The position numbers were made by a program, and so were the translations under genes. A DNA stretch of 64,000 nucleotides, taken from J051 sp040289295. Its GTDB lineage: Bacteria > Armatimonadota > Fimbriimonadia > Fimbriimonadales > ATM1. The stretch spans positions 1 to 64,000 of the forward strand of contig PSLA01000010.1 of NCBI GenBank assembly GCA_040289295.1, read 5' to 3'. This document shows positions 1 to 7,475 of this stretch, in pieces. The notes beneath the pieces are model-generated. The model worked only from the letters and a program-made list of their open reading frames with translations, did not search any database and was not told the origin of the DNA. Position 1 is the first letter of the stretch, and each line of letters starts with the position of its first letter.

Positions 1-113
1 CTGGCCCTGGACCTGTAACTCCCCCATGTTTGGGGGCTGACTGCAACCATGGGCGGCGAGACGCTCACGGGACCGTTCCTGTAACTCCCCCATGTTTGGG
101 GGCGGCCGTGCCA
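1..113. CRISPR. Probable distal end of a CRISPR array (two repeats, one spacer)
   Basis: A block starting CCTGTAACTCCCCCATG and continuing TTTGGGGGC occurs at 12-37 and again, identical over 26 bp, at 78-103: a 66-bp period. It holds a perfect stem CCCCCA/TGGGGG around TGTT. After the first copy the sequence continues CTGACTGCAAC to 47, a GCAAC end like many CRISPR repeats; the second copy lacks it, as expected of a degenerate last repeat. That reading gives a 36-bp repeat and a 30-bp spacer (48-77). A short fragment sharing TGTAACTCC lies at 164-172. A type III-like operon lies next door. Against it: only two units are visible, and 56-69 matches a dispersed repeat of this genome (family B), so a non-CRISPR hairpin repeat is possible. 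Confidence 0.5.
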
Positions 114-512
114 CGCCTTGACCCAGTCGCCTCGGTAGGAGGCAAACCGATGCGTATGTACTATGTAACTCCGTTTGACATCTACATCTCGCCGCCTGAC
201 GCAGCGACAGCGCGTGTACCAACTCGTCAAGGCGAGGCGCCTGGTAAGCGGCCGAGCCGTCGCCGAGCGCTGCGCCCGCCTTCACGACCAGCCGGTGGAG
301 CCGCGGAATCTAAGAGAATTCGATGCCTGGCTCACCGCCTCGCTTCGCCGCGGCAGGCGCGGGAAGCGGCGGGTTCGTTCCCTGCCGTCGGCGCCCCACG
401 CCGCGCGACCCTCCACCGACCGCCGGCGCGGCAGCCCTGATCTCCCTCACCCCGACCCTTTCCCAGAGGGAGAGGGGGTGACGCGAGCCGTTCTTTACCG
501 CGAGCCGTTCTA
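104..512. other. Stretch between array and cas operon without a convincing gene
   Basis: About 400 bp between the repeat pair and the end of the minus-strand RAMP operon. It contains a weak basic ORF (175-516, listed separately), one family A palindrome at 444-481 and a short tandem repeat (CGCGAGCCGTTCT twice within 483-512). A TTGACA hexamer sits at 175-180 but I see no good -10 partner. No cas1, cas2 or cas6 is present. Confidence 0.5.
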
Positions 513-516
513 TTAG
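175..516 (+). CDS. Doubtful small basic protein, winged-helix-like N-terminus
   Basis: A 113-codon frame from a TTG start. Residues 8-48 (LTQRQRVYQLVKARR..VSGRAVAERCA..EFDAWL) have the spacing of a small helix-turn-helix region and are rich in Arg. The last 25 residues are a translation of a family A palindrome plus a short tandem repeat, so the natural gene, if any, ends earlier. It overlaps the stop of the convergent RAMP gene by 4 bp. No family is recognised; it may be a chance frame in GC-rich DNA. Confidence 0.2.
   Translation: MTSTSRRLTQRQRVYQLVKARRLVSGRAVAERCARLHDQPVEPRNLREFDAWLTASLRRGRRGKRRVRSLPSAPHAARPSTDRRRGSPDLPHPDPFPEGEGVTRAVLYREPFY
444..481. repeat. Family A palindromic repeat (reverse orientation)
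   Basis: CCCTCACCCCGACCCTTTCC followed by CAGAGGGAGAGGG: the inverted form of the dispersed element CCCTCTCCC..GGGAGAGGG..GGGGTGAGGG seen about eleven times in this window. One mismatch (CCCTTTCCC) weakens the stem. It is followed by two tandem copies of CGCGAGCCGTTCT, a sequence also found at 54384-54420. Confidence 0.8.
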
Positions 517-1181
517 AGCGTCTCCGGAGCCTGTTCGACCACCTGTACGCTTAGGATCCGAAGGCTGCCGACCGCACCGGCGTGGTCTGCGTCCCGCGGC
601 CGCTTAGCGCCGATTGACTTCATCTCCGAGATTCGCTGCCGCAGCACGTCAAGCAAGCGTTCAGGCTCCATTTCAAGGAGGTCTACGACGCTCTTGCCGA
701 CAGTCCTTCGCTTACCGAACTCCCAGCCGCGAGATTCATCCGCCCAAAGCACTCGAATTTTTCCTTCGAACTGGTCGCCGCGATCCCGCAGGAATCCGCA
801 CCGAACGAAGCCAACCAGCCCCTGCGCGCCGAAGAGCGTGCACGCGGGGCAGATGCCCTTTTGACCCGGCGGCAGAATCACCTTTCCATTGCCAACCTGA
901 ACCGTGCAGCCCTTGCGCAACTCACCCTTGCGAACGAGCCGGCACTCGGCTTCGGATAGGGCAGACTTGACAACCGGAACGCAGGGGGTCAAGGCTCGTG
1001 CTCCCTTCGATGCGAGCTCACGGAACCAGTTCTCCATGCTTGCTCGAACCGCGCCTTTATACGTTGTGCCCGGGATGCACCGAACCCCTTCTTTCACCGT
1101 TTGAATCACCGGTGACCGCTTCACGTCTTCAGGATGCAACTTCAGCGTTACGCGCAGAGCGCGCTCTGTGATACCAGTCAC
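513..1181 (-). CDS. Type III-like CRISPR RAMP protein, Cas7 (Csm3-like) group, probably non-catalytic
   Basis: 222 aa, last gene of the effector operon; its start overlaps the upstream RAMP stop by 4 bp (ATGA). The RAMP layout is visible: an N-terminal strand (LRVTLKLH), IPGTTYKGAVR (about 37-47) matching the IPGSSLKG motif of Csm3/Cmr4, and CPACTLFGAQGLVGFVR (about 111-127), the cysteine-rich motif typical of Csm3-like proteins. Where Csm3 has a catalytic Asp (DNPV), this protein reads RSPV at residues 22-25, so target-RNA cleavage by this subunit is unlikely. It probably forms part of the backbone that holds crRNA. The exact Cas7 subgroup cannot be set from sequence inspection. Confidence 0.85.
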   Translation of the reverse strand: MTGITERALRVTLKLHPEDVKRSPVIQTVKEGVRCIPGTTYKGAVRASMENWFRELASKGARALTPCVPVVKSALSEAECRLVRKGELRKGCTVQVGNGKVILPPGQKGICPACTLFGAQGLVGFVRCGFLRDRGDQFEGKIRVLWADESRGWEFGKRRTVGKSVVDLLEMEPERLLDVLRQRISEMKSIGAKRPRDADHAGAVGSLRILSVQVVEQAPETL

Positions 1182-1954
1182 ACAGGTTTTACCTCCACCT
1201 CGACCGCTCCGAAGCCCTTCGACCGGTAGCCGCCGATAACGTTAATGCTTTTCAGGCGGTTGAGGACAAGCTCATCGAGAAGAGACACGGCGTCTGAGGT
1301 CGGCAATCGGTTCGCACAATCGATCCACGCGTCTACGTCAAGACTGTCGCCTTCCCTTGTGCGGATAGGCCGCTTCCTTCCGAAGGTCCAGCCCGTAACC
1401 TTATCTTCGATGAGCACGTCCATAATGCCGCTGAAGGGAACGTCAGGCGGTATCACCTGATACGAACGGTTGCCGCCGACCACAGTGCCTGTTACGCGAT
1501 CCAGTCGAGAGGCATACAGGACGCCGGGTTTGACCGTCTCGGGTGCCATCAGGAACGGCACGGACACGAACCCTACCAGCCCTTGCGCGCCCAGCAAATA
1601 GCAAGCCGGGCAAATGGGCTCCTGCTCGCTGTAACCCGACCCCGCCTTGAGCGCACACGGCTTCTTGCGGAACAGAACACGGTCCCCGTCCGTCAGCGCC
1701 TTCTCCGCCTCGGAGGGCTGAGCTGTCGTCAAGCACGGACGCAGCTCGGGAGCATTTAGGGAAATGAGATACCTCTCAATCTCTGCTCGCAAGGCGCCCT
1801 TTAGCGTCGGGCCAGGAATACAGGCCGTCTTACCGATCATCGCAACCGGGTTGTCGTCCGCACTGCCGAGAGGGTCGTCCGGGCCGCCGACGTGCAACGG
1901 CCCAAGCGTCTTGACTGTTACGGTGAATCTCTTCGTTTCTTTCACGTTGTTCAA
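1178..1954 (-). CDS. Type III-like CRISPR RAMP protein, Cas7 (Csm3-like), catalytic Asp conserved
   Basis: 258 aa RAMP. It has GPLHVGG (18-24), DDNPV (33-37) where Csm3 carries its RNase Asp, IPGPTLKGALR matching IPGSSLKGxLR, and CPACYLLGAQGLVGFVS, the same Cys/Gly motif as its downstream paralogue. In Csm3 the equivalent Asp cuts target RNA at 6-nt steps, so this is the likely RNase backbone subunit. One base separates it from the upstream cas5-like gene and it overlaps the next gene by 4 bp, so all four genes are probably co-transcribed. The two Cas7-like genes look like an ancient duplication in which one copy lost the active site. Confidence 0.88.
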   Translation of the reverse strand: MNNVKETKRFTVTVKTLGPLHVGGPDDPLGSADDNPVAMIGKTACIPGPTLKGALRAEIERYLISLNAPELRPCLTTAQPSEAEKALTDGDRVLFRKKPCALKAGSGYSEQEPICPACYLLGAQGLVGFVSVPFLMAPETVKPGVLYASRLDRVTGTVVGGNRSYQVIPPDVPFSGIMDVLIEDKVTGWTFGRKRPIRTREGDSLDVDAWIDCANRLPTSDAVSLLDELVLNRLKSINVIGGYRSKGFGAVEVEVKPV

Positions 1955-1955
1955 C

Positions 1956-3317
1956 CTAACTATGACTCCCCCTCGGCTCGGCCAGCAGGCGTCGAATTAG
2001 GATCCTGCCGACGTTGGGTGTCATAACGATCCGCTCCTCTTTCCGCATTTCCTCCAGAATCCGCCGAGCAAGAGCCACGTTCTCCTTAGGCTGCCCTTTG
2101 ATAGGCTTGTTCTGCTGCCGCTGTTGAGCCCACGACTGTTCCTTCTTTTCGAGGCGATCGAGTGCTCCGTCAACTCCGAAGCGTGCCACCGCGTTCGCGA
2201 CCTCCGTTGCGAAGTTGCGTTTAATATTTGTTTTAGGTTTCTTGTACTGATCGGAGTTCCGCACTCCATCCTCCACGTTCTTAAACGCTTCGCCGTATGC
2301 ATCGGGCAACGGATCCGCAGGTATACATACTGGAACTTGGTTTCCGAATCGCTGCTGCCACCTTGCAACCAGATGCAGCTTCTTCAGAACGAATGCCGCC
2401 AACTCAGGGTTCGAGCGCGTGGGCTCGCATCCCTCCAAAACCTCGAGCGCTTTCAGCGCGGCGTCTACCCAGTCCTTGCTCTTCTGCTGAAGCTTCGTTT
2501 TCTCCTCGAGATGCAAGCGCGCTACAGCGTATCCGTATCGAGCCAAGACCGCACCTGCGGTCGCCAGGATTGAACCCACTTTATCGCCGCTTTTCCCAGC
2601 GTCGGTTGTAGCAACCACGGATGCGATCTTTGCAAGCACGGATGCCATTCTATCGTGGTGCTCGTGCTTCCTCGGCGTTGCGCCCTCGCTTCCCGGCAGC
2701 AGAATCGCCGCATCGCCACACACGACCGAGCCTTCAAAGAGCGCGCGGTGGTAGTAGGTGCGCGCGCCGCGTTCGGGAATCGGCAAATAACCCACCCGCT
2801 GTGACAGTACGTTCTTGATCCCGAACGCCTCGCGCCACTTCGGCGAGTCGGGAATCCGAGAGTAAAGCGTGCCGCGAACGGGTTCGCCCGCAGGAATCTC
2901 ATCTTCGACGGTCTCCCACTCCGTCCAGCCACATCCCTGCGCCCGCATCGCTCCCATACGCATGCTGAACTGCTTGGGATACTCAACCGTCCAGTCGTTC
3001 AACAGGATGTACACCTCCGCCTCGACATCAGCGAGGACCTCCGTTTGGATCGGCACCTTGCTCACTCCCGCCACGCGATCGCGCGGCGAGTAGACGAGCG
3101 AATCTTTCTGCATCTTGGTGAAGCGTCCTATCGCGTAGACGCAGCGGTCGGGCCTTGGGAATCTGTCTCGCAACGCGCCTTCCAGCGTCGTTGCAGGAAG
3201 CACGTCGAGACAAGGGCGGAAAACCGAACCGCGCATCCGGTCTCCGATGCATAAAAGTTTCGAAGTAAATCCATACTTGCGATACCGCCGCCCGTTTTCC
3301 TTCTGGTACTTGTCCAT
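1956..3317 (-). CDS. Cas5-group RAMP (Csm4/Cmr3/Csx10-like) with a long helical C-terminal extension
   Basis: 453 aa. The N-terminal two thirds look like a RAMP: TTLEGALRDRF (about 42-52) replaces the usual LKG motif, VSKVPIQTEVL follows, and MGAMRAQGCGWTEWE (about 121-135) has the glycine-rich loop that follows the C-terminal RAMP strands in Csm4/Cmr3/Csx10. From about 220 to 453 the protein is mainly charged helix, ending in a Lys/Gln-rich segment and a conserved-looking helical tail. The operon has no separate small Cas11 (Csm2/Cmr5) gene, so this helical part may supply that function; this is inference. It starts 2 bp after the cas10-like stop. Subgroup assignment is uncertain. Confidence 0.7.
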   Translation of the reverse strand: MDKYQKENGRRYRKYGFTSKLLCIGDRMRGSVFRPCLDVLPATTLEGALRDRFPRPDRCVYAIGRFTKMQKDSLVYSPRDRVAGVSKVPIQTEVLADVEAEVYILLNDWTVEYPKQFSMRMGAMRAQGCGWTEWETVEDEIPAGEPVRGTLYSRIPDSPKWREAFGIKNVLSQRVGYLPIPERGARTYYHRALFEGSVVCGDAAILLPGSEGATPRKHEHHDRMASVLAKIASVVATTDAGKSGDKVGSILATAGAVLARYGYAVARLHLEEKTKLQQKSKDWVDAALKALEVLEGCEPTRSNPELAAFVLKKLHLVARWQQRFGNQVPVCIPADPLPDAYGEAFKNVEDGVRNSDQYKKPKTNIKRNFATEVANAVARFGVDGALDRLEKKEQSWAQQRQQNKPIKGQPKENVALARRILEEMRKEERIVMTPNVGRILIRRLLAEPRGSHS

Positions 3318-3319
3318 CC

Positions 3320-5323
3320 TCAGTTGCCCCTCCGTCTGCTCGCGAGGTTCGCGAGGATGCGCACGCTCTCGAGGTCTATCTTCCCGTCTTTAACCAAATC
3401 CGCGAGCTCGTCCAACTTCAGGCCGCGCTCTTGCTTGTCGAGCAAGGCAAGCTGTGCAAGCGCAGGTTGAGTAGCAGCCATCATCGCAAGGTTGTGCAAT
3501 GACGAAGAGTGGTGCTTCGCCGCCTCCAGCACGACCTTCATGACCGCGAAAGAGTCCGCCATGTCGAGCCGCGCAACGCCGCTGTTGACCAATTGGAACT
3601 CAACCTCCCTTTCCGTCGCTTGCAGGTACCGCCAGTGCTGAAAGAACGGATGCTTAACGTTCGACGCAGAGAACGCGACGCGAATCGGGAATCGGACCCC
3701 TGACTCAACTTTGCACAGCTTCGGAAACGTCTCCCGCAGAACCTCGAGGCAAGCCTCCATCACCTCCAGCGGGCCCACGTCTGCGAGACGCGCGGCGAGC
3801 AGGTTGTTCATCAATGGCTCCAAATTATTGTCGCCGACAAGTTTTTGCAGCCGACGACGAATCTCCTCAAGCGCACGCGTGTAGTCGTCGACGAAGTCAA
3901 CGATCACCGGCAGCGAGACGTCAAGGCGTTTTACTACCTCATTCTTTTTTGCCTTCCCGTTTTGCTTCCACGGGACCTCGCTGAGATACGCTTGCGCCAG
4001 CTGCCGCAGCGCATCGCGAAGCAGTTCGAAGTCCAGCCTGAAGTGAACCCACACGAGCGCGCCCTCTGTCCACACGGCGAGCTGTTGCAGCTTCGGCGCC
4101 TCTGAGCGCAGTTTGAAGCACTGCTCGCAGAGGTCTTCGGGGCCCATGGCGGCGTCCTCTTCGTCCTCTCCGGCGGCTGCGTACGCGTCGGTGGGCCAGT
4201 TCTTCGTTGCGTGCGCCATCTTGCAAACCTCGCAAATCGGCTCCTCGATTCTCTCCGGCAGGTCAGGCGGAGAGAGCCAGTGCGCTGCACGGTCCCCTTC
4301 ATTCGGGAAAGAAGACAGGTAGTCGGTCCGAAATTCTGTCCCACAACACTTATGCTTTGCGCCGTCTGCCTCTCGGGCACGCAAAGGCCTCTCGCACTTG
4401 GGGCACCAGTTCAAATGGCGTTGGAGCGTCTCGGTCCGCAACCTCCGCGTCGCCAGCATGCCCCGCTTCCAGATGACGCTCTCGATGTCAGATGGTTGCA
4501 CACGCCCTTTCGAGACACCTGCAGCAAAAATTACATTATCGTAATACGCAAGCACGTTGTCGGGAAACTGCTTCGCGATGGCAGCTACTGCCTCTTGAAT
4601 CAAGGTGAAAACGTGCATGTCTCGCGCTCGGAATGGTTCGTGCGAGAACCTGATCTCGTACAACGCACTCCAAACCTCTTTGTCCCAGCCTTCTCGCTCG
4701 CCCTTTCCCTTCCATGGATCCTTGGGGCACGTTTTCCAGTTGCAAGTAGCAAGCACCCGCGCCAACTTTCCGACGGTTCTACAATGCGACAGCAAGGTTG
4801 TAACGTTTAGGCCCGGGCGAGCGGTCTCGGCGCGTTGCAGGAGTAATTTCCGGTACCGCTGTTCTGCTTTTTCCCAAGTTGGGTCATTGTTTAGAAACTG
4901 GATCATCTCGCGGAGCTCCGTTACGTCTTTCAGCCGGGGGTCGGGCGATTCCTTGCCGGTCCAGAGGCAGTGCCTTCTTTGGCGCGGAGGAGCCTTGATG
5001 AGATCCTCGGATATGGCGCGCCCGAAGCCTGCGCCGAGGTTGTCGGCATGGCTTGTGTAGAGCCAATCGCGAGAGTCGGGCCACGTTTGATTTCGAAGGT
5101 CTCTGAAGTCGTCTTTGCGCACGATGTTGCGCCAGGCTGCACTGCCCTCGAGGCGAACGCCCCATTCTCCGCGAGCTTGGTCGCCCACGCAGCGCTCGAA
5201 TTCATGCGGCTCGGCTTTTTCGCAATGCAAGCCGACGGCAGCCCAGTCAATCAGTTTGCCGATGTCGTGAAACTCGGCCTTCGGCTGGGTGCGGCTCTCG
5301 GCGTCGTCTGCCCCGCTCCGCAT
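3320..5323 (-). CDS. cas10: Cas10-like large subunit of a type III CRISPR complex, HD domain present, GGDD absent
   Basis: 667 aa. An N-terminal HD nuclease domain is indicated by HDIGK (19-23), SHADNLGAG (91-99, the H.AD..S motif of Cas10 HD domains) and LLSHCRTVGKLA (177-188, like the dH.r.taa.A motif). Two cysteine clusters follow: CPKC..CC (307-327) and CEVC..CEQC (364-402), the usual zinc element before the second palm domain. ALVWVHFRLDFELL (422-435) resembles the first palm strand, and VAFSASN further on resembles the SxG strand, but no GGDD is found between them. It is therefore predicted to cut DNA but not to make cyclic oligoadenylate. First gene of the operon, with a promoter just upstream. 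The HD sits very close to the start, so a few residues may be missing. Similar inactivated palms are known in subtypes III-C and III-F. Confidence 0.75.
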   Translation of the reverse strand: MRSGADDAESRTQPKAEFHDIGKLIDWAAVGLHCEKAEPHEFERCVGDQARGEWGVRLEGSAAWRNIVRKDDFRDLRNQTWPDSRDWLYTSHADNLGAGFGRAISEDLIKAPPRQRRHCLWTGKESPDPRLKDVTELREMIQFLNNDPTWEKAEQRYRKLLLQRAETARPGLNVTTLLSHCRTVGKLARVLATCNWKTCPKDPWKGKGEREGWDKEVWSALYEIRFSHEPFRARDMHVFTLIQEAVAAIAKQFPDNVLAYYDNVIFAAGVSKGRVQPSDIESVIWKRGMLATRRLRTETLQRHLNWCPKCERPLRAREADGAKHKCCGTEFRTDYLSSFPNEGDRAAHWLSPPDLPERIEEPICEVCKMAHATKNWPTDAYAAAGEDEEDAAMGPEDLCEQCFKLRSEAPKLQQLAVWTEGALVWVHFRLDFELLRDALRQLAQAYLSEVPWKQNGKAKKNEVVKRLDVSLPVIVDFVDDYTRALEEIRRRLQKLVGDNNLEPLMNNLLAARLADVGPLEVMEACLEVLRETFPKLCKVESGVRFPIRVAFSASNVKHPFFQHWRYLQATEREVEFQLVNSGVARLDMADSFAVMKVVLEAAKHHSSSLHNLAMMAATQPALAQLALLDKQERGLKLDELADLVKDGKIDLESVRILANLASRRRGN

Positions 5324-5337
5324 TTGCTCTATGCCGT

Positions 5338-5367
5338 AAGATACCGGCTGTTCCTACCTGCTGTCAA
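5338..5367 (-). promoter_or_regulatory. Predicted sigma-70-type promoter of the cas operon
   Basis: On the minus strand TTGACA (5367-5362), 18 bp, then TATCTT (5343-5338). The initiation codon of the cas10-like gene is at 5323, so the predicted start of transcription leaves a leader of only about 8-10 nt and no clear ribosome binding site. Confidence 0.5.
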
Positions 5368-5417
5368 GGCTTGTGGTGACGCGCGACTCGCAGGGCGCAC
5401 GCACCTTATATTCCACG

Positions 5418-5443
5418 CAGGGAGGGCGAGCGTCTCGCGAGCC
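5418..5443 (-). repeat. Family B dispersed repeat
   Basis: Reads CAGGGAGGGCGAGCGTCTCG followed by CGAGCC, close to the reverse complement of the GTTCGCGAGACGCTCACGCT element at 23359 and 54324. It fills the gap between the cas promoter and ndh. Confidence 0.6.
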
Positions 5444-5542
5444 TGGGGGCCGAGCCATCGCAGCCCGGGGGTGCTCACGTTCCCTGGCCACCCTCGACGC
5501 CGGAGGAGCGGCGTTACGTGCTGCGAAGTGGCGCCGACGCGC

Positions 5543-6832
5543 TCAATCCTCAGCGCGTGGGGCGACTTCGGTGATCAGGCGCGCGCCGCGCCGGAACGTG
5601 AAGTAGTTCATCGCCCACTGCACCATCACCAGCAGGCGCTTCTCAAAGTCAACCAGATAGTAGATATGTACCAACGCCCACACCAACCACGCAACAAAGC
5701 CGTTGAACCGCAGGCGCCAGATGTCTGCAACCGCCGCGCCGCGACCAATCACCGCGAGCATGCCCTTGTCGCGGTAGCGGAACGCGCCGACGCTCCGCCC
5801 TTCCGCCATCGCCCGGAGCTTGCGCCCGACGTACGCGCCCATCTGCATTGCGGCTGGTGCGACGCCCGGCGGCTCGTCCGGCGGTTTGGCGAGATCGCCA
5901 ATGATGAAGAGATCCTCTCGTCCATGGGCGCGCAGGCGTTCGTCCACGAGGATGCGCCCGGCGCGGTCGGTCCTTGCGCCGAGCCGTTGCGCGAGCGTCT
6001 CTCCGAAAGCCGCGGCTCGCACGCCAGCCGCCCACACGATGGTTCCCGCTCGCAGGATCTCTTGTTCGTCTCCTCGCTTCAATTGCACAGCGCCGCCTCG
6101 GTCGAGGATGCTGGCGAAGGTGTGGGTCCTCACCTGCACGCCAAGCCGCTTCAAGCGCTTGTGCGCGAGAGCTGAGAGCTTCGGGTGGAACGTCGGCAGC
6201 ACGCGATCGTCGCCCTCGACCAGCAGGATGCGCGAATCTTCGGGTCGAATCCGCCGGAACTCGCCGCGGAGCGTCTGCCGAGAGAGTTCCGCCAGGGCGC
6301 CCGCCATCTCGACGCCGGTCGGGCCTGCCCCGACGATGAGGAAGGTCAACAGCCGAAATCGTTCGCTCCCTTGCTCTTCTTTCTCCGCCAGTTCGAACGC
6401 CTGGAGGATGCGCTTGCGCACATTAAGCGCGTCTTCGATGGACTTCAGCCCGGGTGCGACCGTCGCCCACCACTCCGGACTACCAAAATAGTCGTGGCGC
6501 ACGCCTGTGGCAACGATGAGATAATCGTATGGCACCGCGCCGTCCTGGGTGAGGACTTCGCGCTTGTCAAGGTCTACGTCGAGAGCGCGCGTCAGTACGA
6601 CGCGCACGTTCTTGCCCTTGCGTAGAACTGAACGGAGTGGATGCGAGATGTCGGCAGGAGAGAGCTGCCCGATCGCGACCTGGTAAAGAAGTGGCTGGAA
6701 GAGGTGATAGTTGCGCTCATCGAGCAGTGTGACGTCGTAATCCGAACCTTGGAGAACCTTTGCGGCGCTGAGACCGCCAAAGCCGCCTCCGATAATCACA
6801 ACACGCTTCTGGCTCTGCGTTCGAGCCTTCAT
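5543..6832 (-). CDS. ndh: Type II NADH dehydrogenase (NDH-2)
   Basis: 429 aa flavoprotein that oxidises NADH and reduces quinone at the membrane without pumping protons. VVIIGGGFGGLSAAK (11-25) is the FAD dinucleotide fold, FLIVGAGPTGVEMAGAL (about 165-181) the NADH fold, and FIIGDLAK followed by AAMQMGAYVGR is the second FAD motif with the quinone-pocket AxQ region. The C-terminal part WRLRFNGFVAWLVWALVHI has the amphipathic and hydrophobic helices that bind membrane in this family. YNYHLFQPLLYQ-like residues near 42 are also typical. Its start overlaps the stop of the upstream YciI-like gene by 4 bp. Confidence 0.95.
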   Translation of the reverse strand: MKARTQSQKRVVIIGGGFGGLSAAKVLQGSDYDVTLLDERNYHLFQPLLYQVAIGQLSPADISHPLRSVLRKGKNVRVVLTRALDVDLDKREVLTQDGAVPYDYLIVATGVRHDYFGSPEWWATVAPGLKSIEDALNVRKRILQAFELAEKEEQGSERFRLLTFLIVGAGPTGVEMAGALAELSRQTLRGEFRRIRPEDSRILLVEGDDRVLPTFHPKLSALAHKRLKRLGVQVRTHTFASILDRGGAVQLKRGDEQEILRAGTIVWAAGVRAAAFGETLAQRLGARTDRAGRILVDERLRAHGREDLFIIGDLAKPPDEPPGVAPAAMQMGAYVGRKLRAMAEGRSVGAFRYRDKGMLAVIGRGAAVADIWRLRFNGFVAWLVWALVHIYYLVDFEKRLLVMVQWAMNYFTFRRGARLITEVAPRAED

Positions 6833-7119
6833 GCGTCGGGGTGCACTGGCGTCGTGGCTTGATCACCGACGACGGTCGTCCAGGCGCGCACTTTCCAAGT
6901 CTTCACGAGGCCATTGAGAACGTAGGGGTTGGAGCGCGCAAACCGTTCTGCAGGCTCGGCCGAGTCGCCTTGAAACAGGAGGAGCTCTGCGAGAGCACCC
7001 GCAAGCAGGAGCTCTCCACGTTCGTGCGCCTGCCACGCCAACTTAAGGTGCTCGGCTCGCCACTCTCCCCTTCGCTCTAAGTAGTTGAAAACCAGTTCGT
7101 AGATGTGCAAGCAGTGCAT
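6829..7119 (-). CDS. YciI-like (YCII-related) small protein
   Basis: 96 aa. HLKLAWQAHERGELLLAGAL, G(D) near 51, DSAEPAERFARSNPYVLNGL and a final strand WKVRAWTTVVG match the dimeric alpha+beta YCII fold (H..y......G....GP........G......A...DP....G). Biochemical role in this family is mostly unknown, and some members are dehydrochlorinase-like. The ATGA overlap with ndh shows translational coupling but does not prove a shared function. Confidence 0.8.
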   Translation of the reverse strand: MHCLHIYELVFNYLERRGEWRAEHLKLAWQAHERGELLLAGALAELLLFQGDSAEPAERFARSNPYVLNGLVKTWKVRAWTTVVGDQATTPVHPDA

Positions 7120-7240
7120 CGCCTCATTGTAGATCAGGCAAGGGAGCGGCCTCTGCTTTTCGCTGCAACCTTTCGCCGCCTATCAGCGTCTAACGCCAAG
7201 TGCGTATGCCCGACCCGAGGCGAGCGCCATTGAATAAAGC

Positions 7241-7471
7241 ATGACCAAGACGCTGAAGCGAAGCGACGGAACTTACGGAACCACCGGCAGCAGGCTGGAC
7301 TTCCGCCTGGTCGCTTGCGCCTACCCGAAGTGCGGCCGGACAGGCCGCGTCCGCCTTTGGACGGGCGACGGGCGAGCTGTTGCGTTCCGCGACATGCACG
7401 CGCTGTACGTCGGCACACTTGTGGGATACGACGCCTCGGGGCGGCATGAGCCGACCTCAGAGGACGAGTGA
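7241..7471 (+). CDS. Hypothetical small protein
   Basis: 76 codons from an ATG, ending 5 bp before the convergent guaB stop. Contains CAYPKCGRTGRVRLWTGDG and a short helix RDMHALYVG. No family recognised. Reading frames also exist on the other strand over the same stretch, so it may not be expressed. Confidence 0.3.
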   Translation: MTKTLKRSDGTYGTTGSRLDFRLVACAYPKCGRTGRVRLWTGDGRAVAFRDMHALYVGTLVGYDASGRHEPTSEDE

Positions 7472-7475
7472 GCCG

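Noticed and set aside
472..490. Possible insertion sequence end near the array
   Set aside because: Only the family A palindrome and a short tandem repeat are present; no transposase or terminal inverted repeats.
3770..3960. VDD at about residues 475-480 of the Cas10-like protein as a degenerate GGDD
   Set aside because: The flanking residues (VIVDFVDDYTRAL) are not preceded by the Gly pair and the predicted position relative to the zinc cluster is too uncertain to claim an active site.
4970..6175. 401-codon plus-strand open frame opposite cas10 and ndh
   Set aside because: It lies antisense to two well-supported genes and its translation shows no family motifs; long shadow frames are expected at this GC content.
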